This document shows positions 1 through 8,432 of a stretch of DNA of 11,197 nt, one piece after another. This stretch comes from Smittium mucronatum. Lineage: Eukaryota; Kickxellomycota; Harpellomycetes; Harpellales; Legeriomycetaceae. How positions within the stretch are numbered: the stretch's first letter is position 1; each line of letters starts with the position of its first letter. The stretch is taken from contig LSSL01002686.1 in the NCBI GenBank assembly GCA_001953115.1, positions 1-11,197 of the forward strand, given 5' to 3'. The notes below the pieces were generated by a model. It was not told the DNA's origin and did not search any database. It worked only from the letters and a program-made list of their open reading frames with translations. A program made the translations under genes and the position numbers.

Positions 1-294
1 CTAGAGCAGCGGAGCGGAATTGGTTATGAGATTTTTTTAATAATATTTTTGTCCATTTTTATTAAGTTTAAAAAAAAATTATGTGAAAAAAAAATTATAT
101 AACATCATTTTCAATTTATTATAGCTTAAGTTAAGTTTTGATAAAAAGAAAAAGACAAGAAAAGGCTTATATTTCAGGAAAAATTTTTGGATTTTTTACG
201 AAATTTGCGGTCAAAAATAACTGATAAAAAATATAAGCTGTACATATTCTCCAGAATTTGCGGAATTTTCCAGGTTTTATCTATTTTTTCCAGA
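1..294. other. AT-rich left flank with a GC-rich edge and a degenerate CCAG repeat
   Basis: No coding region is visible. The first 30 bases are much richer in G+C than what follows and end in a T-run, so they may be the end of a gene or repeat cut off by the window. Just before the transposon arm, CCAG recurs at 251, 270 and 290 (spacing 19 and 20), each followed by a T-rich stretch, like a worn three-unit tandem repeat. The motif AATTTGCGG occurs twice in the same flank. No target-site duplication matching the right flank of the element is seen here. Confidence 0.5.
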
Positions 295-741
295 TTTTTT
301 TTTTTAGGATTCATAATTATAAAAAAATAATAATAGAGAAATCACATATCATTTTTATCTATTTTACTGATATTTGGTATTAATTTTTATGTTTTATTTT
401 CAAAGTTTTTAGAAAATAAAAAGGAAGTATTTATATAAAATCGAATATAAAAAGTAGGATTAGTGATAAGCTCCTACCCTTTTAAGACCAACTCTAAAAA
501 ATTCGGGATAATAAAATGTCCGAATCGACATTTATTACTATTCCAACTGAAGTTCAATTAAACTTATTTCTATTGTAGATAATTTATTCGTATAGTATTT
601 TTTTTTTGTTATTTAATTTTTTACTATATTAATTACTGTATTTAAATGATATAATAACAATTTTATATATTTTTGATAGAATGAACACTTTTACCGAAAT
701 TATTAATCTTAATTTCATAGTATAACACTTTTATAAAATAA
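295..741 (+). repeat. Left terminal inverted repeat, 447 bp
   Basis: It is the reverse complement of 2672-3118. Compared line by line, I find one mismatch, C at 728 against T (in the same orientation) at 2685, and no gaps. The match stops sharply at 742 on the inner side and at 294 on the outer side. The arm is AT-rich except for a block near 450-545 that contains two hairpins. Homopolymer runs, including T11, T10 and A7, have the same length in both arms, which is unusual for repeats left to drift independently. Confidence 0.97.
454..533 (+). other. Two hairpins in the GC-richer core of the arm (mirrored at 2880-2959)
   Basis: The first hairpin pairs GTAGGA (454-459) with TCCTAC (472-477) around a 12-nt loop. 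The second pairs AAATGTC (514-520) with GACATTT (527-533) around the 6-nt loop CGAATC. A competing stem ATTCGG/CCGAAT (501-506 and 520-525) overlaps the second. The block is the least AT-rich part of the arm. Transposase-binding sites are often subterminal, so a binding or structural role is possible, but that is an inference. Confidence 0.5.
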
Positions 742-756
742 TTTATTTTTTTATAA

Positions 757-2515
757 ATGGGGCTTAATTTTAATTTTTGACTTAATTTTGAACAAGCCAT
801 TTTGGATATAAATATAATATATTGTAAAACCGAATGGATAAATTATCATGATCTCTTACGAAAAAAATTTCTCTTTAAATCAAATTTCGATTCTAAGAAG
901 CATATTCTTACATCAAATGATATTTTTGAATATTTATAAGAGACAAAGAAGCTAGATACAAAAGATAATACCGAAAAGCTAAGTAATATAAAAATAAATC
1001 ACTGTTTAAAAAATGGAACAGTATTAATTTTCAGATAAACCAATAAAATTATTAAATTAATCGCTAAAGATGTGATTTTTCAAAAAATTAAGGGTTTGAA
1101 TTATGGTTTAGTCCTTCGGGGGTCAGAAAAAATCTGGAAAAGAGCACTATTTTTTTTATGGTCACATTCAAGATATGTATATATTATTTGTCAAAATCTG
1201 TCCTAGGTATAAGGAAATCAAATATATTACAAAAAAAGGAATACGGTGCAAATAAAATCCGAGAAAACATAAGAAAATATTGAATTGAATTTATTATACA
1301 TGCGCATCATGGCAAGTAGAGGTTTTAAACATATGGTTTATGCGGTAAATCACTTTAACCAATTTTATCGCATTAAACCGAATTAAACTAGCAAAATTCC
1401 GGATAAAATTAAAAATTTAAAACTTACATTCTTGAATTCTCAAAATTTAAATAAACTTGATAAAAGCAGAGAATTTTCTAATGGCGAATTAATTGAGTTT
1501 TCACCGAAATTAACCAGAAAAAATCACATTTTCATAGCCCCTAGATAACTGAAAAAATATTTCATGATTGAGCAGGCCCAAAGAATTTATTATTTCCACA
1601 TAAATGCTCTTATCGAAGAATTATTTTTAAAGGAGTGGGATAGGTAAGTAGGTATTTTTCGATCAGAAAAATACAATATTTTTTAGACTTTAAAACTTTA
1701 AAATTTCTGGTAAATTTATTAAAATGGGGTTTTTATTATTTTTTTAGAAAATCTCATATTATTGTAGTGCTGCTAATAATTTATGGACCATTGAGATAGA
1801 TGATAATTAAATATATCTGTAGCAAAGGCTATTTATTTACGATACTATTTTACCATAATATATTTTCTTGGATATAAATTTATGGAAGGATAATATTGGA
1901 AATATTGCGCCATATGGGTCAAAATAAAAAGTAAAATTAAAAGTATGAATTCGGATATTTTAAACTGCGAAAAGATAATAATTGAAAAGATATTAAATAT
2001 CAATCAAGATTGTCTCCAAAGTCGATTTTTTTCGGAAGATAAAGACTCGATAAAGTTTTTATCACAAAGAATATGGTAAATTTTGGAAAAAATATAGATA
2101 AAGTCAAAAATTTACCTGAAGCTAATTTTAATTTCTTCAATAGATTAGAAATAGAGAGGCATGGTGCCAAAACATGATAAGAAATGGTGAAAAAATAATA
2201 AAATCATATATTATAGGAGATCTAGTAAAAATGAATTCCCAAAATTTAATAAAAATAGAATTTCCGATAAGTAATTATTTGGAAAAATAGTATATACAAT
2301 TGGAAATAACTGAGCAGCAGCAGGTTTTGGGATCCTTTACCAAAAAATTTCAAAAAAATACTTGTAGAAATTTGAAAGCTATGAAACACTTGATACGAAA
2401 TATGATAAAATATATATCTATGGAGTTTTTAGAAAATATTGAAATCTTGATGCGAGGACAGAAATATAATACATTTTTAAGGGTGCATTTAAAGATTATA
2501 AGTAGAGATATCTAA
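757..2515 (+). pseudogene. Decayed transposase gene, probably MULE-type
   Basis: An ATG at 757 opens a frame that runs to 1203 with only three stops (TGA 778, TAA 937, TAA 1036). Further stop-poor stretches follow: 1092-1280 (none), 1392-1643 (one, TAA 1546), 1813-2075 (one, TAA 1891) and 2144-2515 (one, TAG 2288, before the final TAA). In DNA this AT-rich, roughly one codon in eleven should be a stop. Intron-like joins are GTAGAG 1316 to AG 1391, GTAAGT 1644 to a T-rich AG at 1686 or 1747, and GTAAAT 2076 to TTCTTCAATAG at 2143. These give only partly consistent frames, so exon limits are uncertain. All counted internal stops can be explained by C-to-T changes (CAA, CAG or CGA). The last segment has an FP..NYLEK motif about 30 residues before a TCR..KAMKHLI stretch, which recalls the C-terminal part of MULE transposases. 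An upstream KG..Y.LVLR....W stretch recalls a FAR1-type zinc domain. The family call is tentative. Confidence 0.5.
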
Positions 2516-2671
2516 AAAAAATTTCAATAATTAGCGATTTTTGTCATACGGATCATATATGTGGAAATTTTGGATCTGGGAATCCGGGTACAATTTTATA
2601 TTCAATTCAAAACTTATAAAAAAAATTTTTAGGCTTAATTTTTTTTGGTATATTTACATAAATACAAAAAT

Positions 2672-3118
2672 TTATTTTATAAAAATGTTATACTATGAAA
2701 TTAAGATTAATAATTTCGGTAAAAGTGTTCATTCTATCAAAAATATATAAAATTGTTATTATATCATTTAAATACAGTAATTAATATAGTAAAAAATTAA
2801 ATAACAAAAAAAAAATACTATACGAATAAATTATCTACAATAGAAATAAGTTTAATTGAACTTCAGTTGGAATAGTAATAAATGTCGATTCGGACATTTT
2901 ATTATCCCGAATTTTTTAGAGTTGGTCTTAAAAGGGTAGGAGCTTATCACTAATCCTACTTTTTATATTCGATTTTATATAAATACTTCCTTTTTATTTT
3001 CTAAAAACTTTGAAAATAAAACATAAAAATTAATACCAAATATCAGTAAAATAGATAAAAATGATATGTGATTTCTCTATTATTATTTTTTTATAATTAT
3101 GAATCCTAAAAAAAAAAA
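2672..3118 (-). repeat. Right terminal inverted repeat, 447 bp
   Basis: This is the mirror partner of 295-741, differing at one transition (position 2685). It ends in A11 at 3108-3118, matching the opening T11 of the left arm. A short open frame that enters this arm from 2541 is not taken as a gene, because it has no ATG and merely reads through the repeat. Confidence 0.97.
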
Positions 3119-4201
3119 TTAAGGTTCAAATTTAAGATCATATTAAATTGCTGCCTCTCTTTTTGATTTTTTTATATTTCTTATAACTCTTACAGTTGAA
3201 TTTTTTACTATTTTTTGATGCTCTCAGGTTTGAGTTTCGGATAATTTATTTTATTTCGAGTTTAAATGATTTCTAGATTCGTTTTCCGGTTGTGCCCAAA
3301 CTTTTTTCTTAATAATTTTTGATGGCTCAGTATAGAACCTTAATATTTTCAAAATAAAATTTATTATATTGGGCTATGAATGGTTTATTATTTTTTCGTA
3401 GGATCAAACATATTCACATTTTTTCTGCAATTTTATAAGTTAAGATAATAAAAACCCCCTTTTGTGCTTAGATATTTTCTTTTTTTATCAAAAAAAAAGT
3501 TATTTGATGAAATAATACTAATTGTAAAATTTTATATTTCTTGATGTTAAAAAGGGACTAAATTTGCCGCAAAAGTAGATTAAATACAAAACAATCACTT
3601 TTCGAGTTTTGGGGCTCAAAAAAAGACGTTTTTACTTAAAATGCTAAAAGAGATTAGTGATTTTTTAAATTTTTTAATGTAAACAGTTAAAAATCCGAGA
3701 ACCATAAAAATATTATGTGGATAATTCTCTATAAAATAATACTTTTATCAAATATAATCGCGTTTTACTTTGTAAAATCTTTTGCAAATACTCAGTAAAA
3801 TATTGATACATTTCAGTTCTTCATAATAATCAAAATGAAAACTAGAAAACCCAAAATATATTGGGAAAATAAAAAATTTAAATATTTTTGAAGATATGTT
3901 CAAAATATGAAAATATAGCAATAGAGGTTCTTTAAAAAATATAAAAATACGATTTATTTCTGTGAAATTCTATAAACCGAAGATTTATATAGAAACGTGT
4001 GAGTATATTATTATTATAAGAAAAGAATCGTAATTTCACGTAATTTCTTGTAAAAATAATGTTAAGAAACAATAATAAAATACATCGAGGACGTTTTATC
4101 TTCATACAGGATTAAAAAAGATGAATTAAAATAACCTTAGTATTGAAATAATAACAATATGATATATATAAAAGAAATAATATTCAAAGAAAAAGAATAA
4201 A
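3119..4201. other. AT-rich stretch without an intact gene
   Basis: No complete gene is visible. On the minus strand, 3143-3373 is a stop-poor segment listed separately, and about 3310-3630 in another minus frame has some four stops in 97 codons, only mildly below expectation. The rest is low-complexity A/T sequence with many stops in all frames. No RNA gene or clear repeat was recognised. Confidence 0.5.
3143..3373 (-). pseudogene. Possible remnant of a coding segment, unknown family
   Basis: The minus strand is open for 77 codons with two internal stops (one TAA, one TGA), against about seven expected for this A-rich strand. It ends at TAA 3143-3145, 25 bp outside the right arm of the transposon. 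The translation is charged and mixed in composition (a VWAQPENES stretch, then a lysine/arginine-rich tail) rather than the plain K/N/I mixture of random AT DNA. There is no start codon and I do not recognise a family. It could be the last exon of an older element into which the TIR element inserted, or chance. Confidence 0.2.
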
Positions 4202-4798
4202 AAGATTAATCAAAACTTAATTTTTTTTGAAAAAAGAAATAATATGATTAAATTTGGCGATATAAATTTAGCATATTTTTTGGGGATTATTCTAACCCAA
4301 ATGGTATAAAATCAATTTCAATTTCAAAATATGTTATCTCATTTGGAGTTAACATCAAATTTACATTTAGAATCAACGTAAATTAATAAAGGTTGTGTAT
4401 TTTGTAATTTTGGAATGGGCTACAGATATAAACCACTCCTTTCTGCAGGATGCAATTGACATAGTAAGCCGTAGTTATATGAATGCTTGCATTTTAGTAT
4501 TAGAGAATTTATAAATCCGAACTAAATATTCTAGTTTTATAATTTGAGATAGATAACTTCATGCAAACTTTCTACAAAAATATCTAAAAATATTGATAAA
4601 ATAATTAGTAGCATTAAAAGGACTAACTGTATTTTTAACTTATCTGAAAAATTAAGAAATTTGACAGGAAATAAATTTAGAAAATTACGAAATAATTTCC
4701 ACAAAAATATGAGCGAATTACAACTTTGCGATACCAAAGAGGTTTTTGGGTTTTTTTTTATTAAATGGAGCAAATACAATTTTTTATTAATTTATTAG
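4202..4798 (+). pseudogene. Possible decayed coding region, unknown family
   Basis: One plus-strand frame runs about 199 codons with seven internal stops (roughly 18 expected). Its last 81 codons (4553-4795) are fully open and end at TAG 4796-4798. The translation has a CVFC-type cysteine pair near 4400 and a lysine/asparagine-rich second half. After 4836 a different plus frame continues to about 5267 with seven stops in 144 codons, so a longer relic with a frame break is possible. All these stops could come from C-to-T changes. On the opposite strand 4537-4779 is also open, so strand assignment is not secure. I do not recognise the product. Confidence 0.25.
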
Positions 4799-6827
4799 AT
4801 AACATAGTAAAAAAATATTTAAAAAATTATTAAAACCAGTATGAATGATGCTATTTCTTTATATATTAACTAATAATGAAATTGATAGGTTTAATAAAAC
4901 TATTAAATATAAATTTATTAGATAAAATGTAGTAGATATATTGAAACTCTTTGATATATCCAAAAAAAACATTAAAGATTTGGAAAGTTGTTATTCCCTC
5001 TAATTCTATAAAATAATTCGAAAATAAATTTCAGTAGTGAAAAGTAATAGATTAAATTTCTAAAATATAAAATATAATTCAGATACTAACATATTCCTAA
5101 TTTCAAAAAATATACTAGAAAAATTTGAACTTCAAATAACATCAGCAACCATAAAATCATCATAATTTGAAAATTTCGATGCTTTGGAGAGTTTTTTTCG
5201 AAAAAAAAAAAACACCCTCATTTATGCAAAGAATAATGTTCCGATAATCTAAGATGCATATTTATCTTGATAATTTTTTTTTTAAAAAAAAGGTGTATCT
5301 ATGTTTATAAATATCTTATTTATAAAAAAGAACAATAGTCAGAACCAAGAAAATTAATTAAGAAATCGGCTTTTAGTGTACATCCGTTATAATTTCATAA
5401 GTAGTTTGAATATATAGATAGCACATTGTGTTATTTCAATAAATCCAAAATAATTAAAAAATCAATTTTAGTCTGTATATATGATATATAGCTACAATAA
5501 AATGGGGTAAACTTAAAAAATCTGTATCATTAAATAGATTAAATAATTATATTTAGTTTAATTAAAAATCTATAAAATTAAAAAATATTTTTAAAAATAA
5601 GGCTAAGTAAATAGAAGATGATGCAGGGACCAGGCGGAAGAAGGGGGGGGGTGCCTAATTTTTTTCCATTATATATATTCATAGAATTCCATAGATTGAA
5701 TCTTATCAAGTTTTTTTTCCCAAGAAAGTTCCTTTTATAAATGAAAAAGAGTTTCAATATCTGTAATTTAAATTTTTCCTATTCCCAAAAAAATTGAAAC
5801 ACTGAGTCCATCAGTTATATTATCTTTTTAGTTTGCTCCAGTTTTAGCGTACATTTTATTGAAATTTAGAGCGAAATTACGCCATGTGTAACATAATCAA
5901 GAACTAAAACTTTAAAACTAGTATGCTTTAAAAATATCGGTATATTTTTAATTAATTTAGTATATTTTGATCATTTAAATTTTTTTATAAATGCTGCATA
6001 TTATTAAAAATACAATTTAGCTCAAATTTTTCCTATAGATTTGTAGATCTTCCAATTTGCATAAAAAAAATAAGATTGTTGTTGCGCAATGTATAAACAC
6101 TTACCAAAAAAATAAATTTATTCCAATTAATTGAACTATATATTTCAATATAATTTATTGTTTAAAATATAAATTCCCATGTTATATCTCAAAAAGGATT
6201 TTTTTTAATTTCAAAAAAACGAAAAAACGAAAAAACATAAAAAAATTCTGAAGATTTTTTGTTCATTAATTAATTCCTAATAAAATTAATTATTATTAAA
6301 ATTTTCAACCGATGACTTCAAATATCCAAAAAAAATCAGAATATAAGCTGTTTAAGTTTATTTATTGTTTCAAATAGTATTCTGCTTATTTATACCCGCA
6401 TCAGTTTAGCGTATTTTACACCATATCATAATGAACCATAATAATATTATAGGTGAATTTAAAACTCCTTTTTTATTGTACAAACTAACGTTAGAAAGAC
6501 GTAGGGCTTCTGTTGATGGAGCATAATAAATATCGTTTTCTGTATAATTAAACTCCGCGAAAAAAAAGAAATCAAAATTTTAAAAGAAGAAAAATAAAAT
6601 ATTCAAAAATATCTTTGCTATTTATATAATATTTATATAATAGCAAATAATATTAAATAAAATATTACAAAAAAACCCTAAATATCTCGAGAAATTGAAC
6701 CAAATAAATGCTTTTAGTTCTCTTAAAACATAAAAAAATAAAATAGAATAGATATAAATTGGAATAATAATAGAAAAAAGCTTCAAAAAAACATTTTATT
6801 AAAATCATTTATTGCTAAATATACTAA
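4799..6827. other. Two kilobases of AT-rich DNA without an intact gene
   Basis: The only coding hint is the possible continuation at 4836-5267 described in the preceding entry. A small GC-rich island at about 5615-5656 includes a run of nine G (5643-5651). Three CGAAAAAA-like units occur near 6220. A 34-bp inverted repeat lies at 6614-6647. On the minus strand near 6412-6560 about 50 codons are open, with a YYAPSTEALRLS stretch, but there is no start and no recognisable family. Nothing else was seen. Confidence 0.5.
6614..6647. repeat. 34-bp AT-rich inverted repeat
   Basis: TTTGCTAT at 6614-6621 pairs with ATAGCAAA at 6640-6647. The 18 bases between are TATATAA-type and partly self-complementary, so the whole could fold as a near-continuous hairpin. 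It may be the trace of a small palindromic element, or simple AT-rich sequence. No function can be assigned. Confidence 0.5.
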
Positions 6828-6968
6828 AAAATTGATAAAAATAATCAAAATGCAGCTTATTTTATCAAATTTGTTTTATTGGACTCAATTAAACCAGTGT
6901 TTTTTAAGTTTCGTATTTTTTTATATCTGCTAAGGTTTTTTTTGCCCATTTTCTGCGAAATAATAGCT

Positions 6969-7457
6969 ATGTTTATAAGGTCACTGTTATTCGTGCCCAT
7001 AAAAAAAGTTGTAGATATGGATGTATTTTTATTTTTTAAATTTTTTTCACAAGAACAGTCCAATTATTTCAATTTTTTCGATCTCAGGATTGAATATATG
7101 ACTACATATTTATCGAATAATCCTGCCATTGAGTCGAAATTTCCAAAATTCATAAATTATAGCACATTTTATACATATATAAGTTCATATTCTCAGATAA
7201 AAATTCGATATATTATAAAGATTATTCTATCTCTGAATTTTAAAATTTTAAATACACATATTTTCTTTCCAAGAATGCCAATTCGTTGTATTATATTCTC
7301 TAAAATAAGTTCTAGTAATTTTTTTATGAATCACTCATTTTATCTTCTGAGCCCTCTAAAAGATTTAATAACTAGGTCATATTTTGCTATATTATTTTTT
7401 CTTTTATATTTCTACTCAAACTTTCTAGTGAATTTTATTTTGAAGGCCAAAATATAA
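6969..7457 (+). CDS. Doubtful long open frame, phenylalanine-rich hypothetical protein
   Basis: The plus strand is free of stops from 6828 to the TAA at 7455-7457, about 209 codons, where some 16 stops would be expected. The first in-frame ATG is at 6969, giving 162 residues. The product is very rich in Phe, Ile, Leu and Tyr, with a hydrophobic C-terminal segment of about 20 residues that could span a membrane. Against it, G+C is about equal at the three codon positions (about a quarter each, counted by eye), there is no family match, and the T-rich strand favours Phe codons. A minus-strand frame over the same interval has seven stops in 200 codons and a more ordinary amino-acid mix, so this could be the shadow of a decayed minus-strand gene. 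Confidence 0.2.
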   Translation: MFIRSLLFVPIKKVVDMDVFLFFKFFSQEQSNYFNFFDLRIEYMTTYLSNNPAIESKFPKFINYSTFYTYISSYSQIKIRYIIKIILSLNFKILNTHIFFPRMPIRCIIFSKISSSNFFMNHSFYLLSPLKDLITRSYFAILFFLLYFYSNFLVNFILKAKI

Positions 7458-8048
7458 AATAGCCTTCAAATAAATTTCCGTTTTTCAAGACTTGATTATT
7501 TTGAATTTATTTTATAATCAATAAAAAATTATTAAAAATATTTTAGAAAAATTAAAAAAAGTGCAAAAATTTCAATCAAATCTCCTCTACCATTGTAGAA
7601 GCTCCATACTTCGAAGGTATTTGTTTATTGCAAACATCCAAAATATGGTCTTTTTTTTTTTCTTATATTTTTTTTGTAAAATTGTGCATAAAAAATGTGT
7701 AATATTTCACCTTTGAATTTTTTAAATTAGAACCAAGATTAATCGATGCTTGACAATGGGAATATTAGAAGGGCTTCTCAAGTTTAATCCCTTATTTAAA
7801 TCACGGAATTAAGAAGAGGTTTGGCTAATTTTTTAAAAAATATAGGTTATATATTTTTAGGGAATTCCTCTCCATCTTCATTGATACAGTTTAAGAGGAA
7901 AACGTATTGGTAAACCATCACCTTCCTAAATATTACATTAATTATCCGATATCCCTACTGTAATCCAAATGAAAAAAGAAGTTTATGGGCATGGTGATTT
8001 GTTTGACTACATTTTTTTAAATTTTTTGAAGGAAATTTATTTAAAATA
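7458..8048. other. Gene-free stretch with a possible worn minus-strand reading frame
   Basis: No intact gene is visible. On the minus strand, 7576-8016 in one frame reads in a protein-like way in places, for example an IPSKYGAS stretch near 7600 within a locally GC-richer patch. It carries about ten stops in 147 codons, close to chance. A GTATCT...TGTAG pair could join it to the open segment upstream (8049-8345) as an intron. I treat this as suggestive only. Confidence 0.4.
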
Positions 8049-8345
8049 TCAAAATACTAGATACAAGTTATTTATAAAATGCAATAAATGGGATAAATAA
8101 ATTTTAAATTTCATACTATCCCCATCTATCATTTTATCAGCTTCATAACTGCTAGGAATTAGTTCAATGTGATTTTTTTGAATAATATAATACCATTTTT
8201 CAAATATAATAAAAAATGAAATATATTTGCAGAGAAACTTTTTTATAACTAGATTTGTTAATTTTTGTGATAATTTTCAAATTGTGACCATTTTTGTAAC
8301 ATGATCCAAAAACATAACTATTTTTGCAATTTTAACTTTATTTTT
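8049..8345 (-). pseudogene. Possible remnant exon downstream of the helicase gene
   Basis: The minus strand is open for 98 codons with a single internal stop (TGA 8277-8279) before the TGA at 8049-8051; about nine would be expected by chance. The translation is mixed in composition and includes an IELIPSSYEAD stretch. There is no convincing start, and I do not recognise a family. It begins about 90 bp past the stop codon of the DBP5 gene on the same strand, so part of it overlaps that gene's likely 3' untranslated region. It may be an exon of a decayed gene continuing toward 7576, or chance. Confidence 0.25.
8337..8342 (-). terminator. Possible poly(A) signal of DBP5
   Basis: AATAAA on the minus strand, about 90 nt after the stop codon at 8433. 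The position is reasonable for a fungal 3' end, but such hexamers are frequent in AT-rich DNA. Confidence 0.25.
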
Positions 8346-8432
8346 TTAAATTTAAAAAAACCATTTTCTCAGATTGTTGTAAAAAATGAAAAGTTTAAAG
8401 GAAATGTGAAAAGGTAAGTTAATAACAAAAAG

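Larger units (their letters stand above)
295..3118. mobile_element. 2.8-kb DNA transposon with 447-bp terminal inverted repeats (MULE-like)
   Basis: The element is bounded by two long inverted repeats, 295-741 and 2672-3118. Paired positions add up to 3413 throughout, so there are no indels between the arms. Its outer ends are a T11 run on the left and the matching A11 run on the right. The interior (742-2671) shares no arm sequence and holds one decayed coding region on the plus strand. It starts at an ATG 15 bp inside the left arm and ends about 155 bp before the right arm. Long TIRs, total length and a single transposase-like gene fit Mutator-like elements. No direct target-site duplication is recognisable: the flanks read TTTTCCAGA on the left and TTAAGGTTC on the right. 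Either the duplication has decayed or the ends were made by recombination. A foldback element is the main alternative. The inverted-repeat structure is certain; the family is an inference. Confidence 0.85.

Noticed and set aside
1..30. Possible tRNA or polymerase III gene end (GC-rich edge followed by a T-run)
   Set aside because: No A or B box and no cloverleaf can be built from the visible bases.
1780..1830. First catalytic aspartate of a MULE transposase (ATG GAC near 1783, followed by an N.S/P-like pattern)
   Set aside because: This stretch has several stops close together and the spacing to the next recognisable part is about five residues short, so the match is too weak to annotate.
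2541..2750. Plus-strand open frame of 69 codons
   Set aside because: It begins at TTG, runs into the right inverted arm and has plain AT-rich composition; it is a read-through of the repeat.
4537..4779. Minus-strand open frame of 80 codons, leucine-rich
   Set aside because: It starts at TTG and lies opposite a plus-strand frame of similar openness with a more ordinary residue mix; no family is recognised.
6857..7063. Minus-strand open frame of 68 codons
   Set aside because: It has a TTG start and no recognisable product. It may be part of a decayed minus-strand frame over 6857-7457, but it is not an intact gene.
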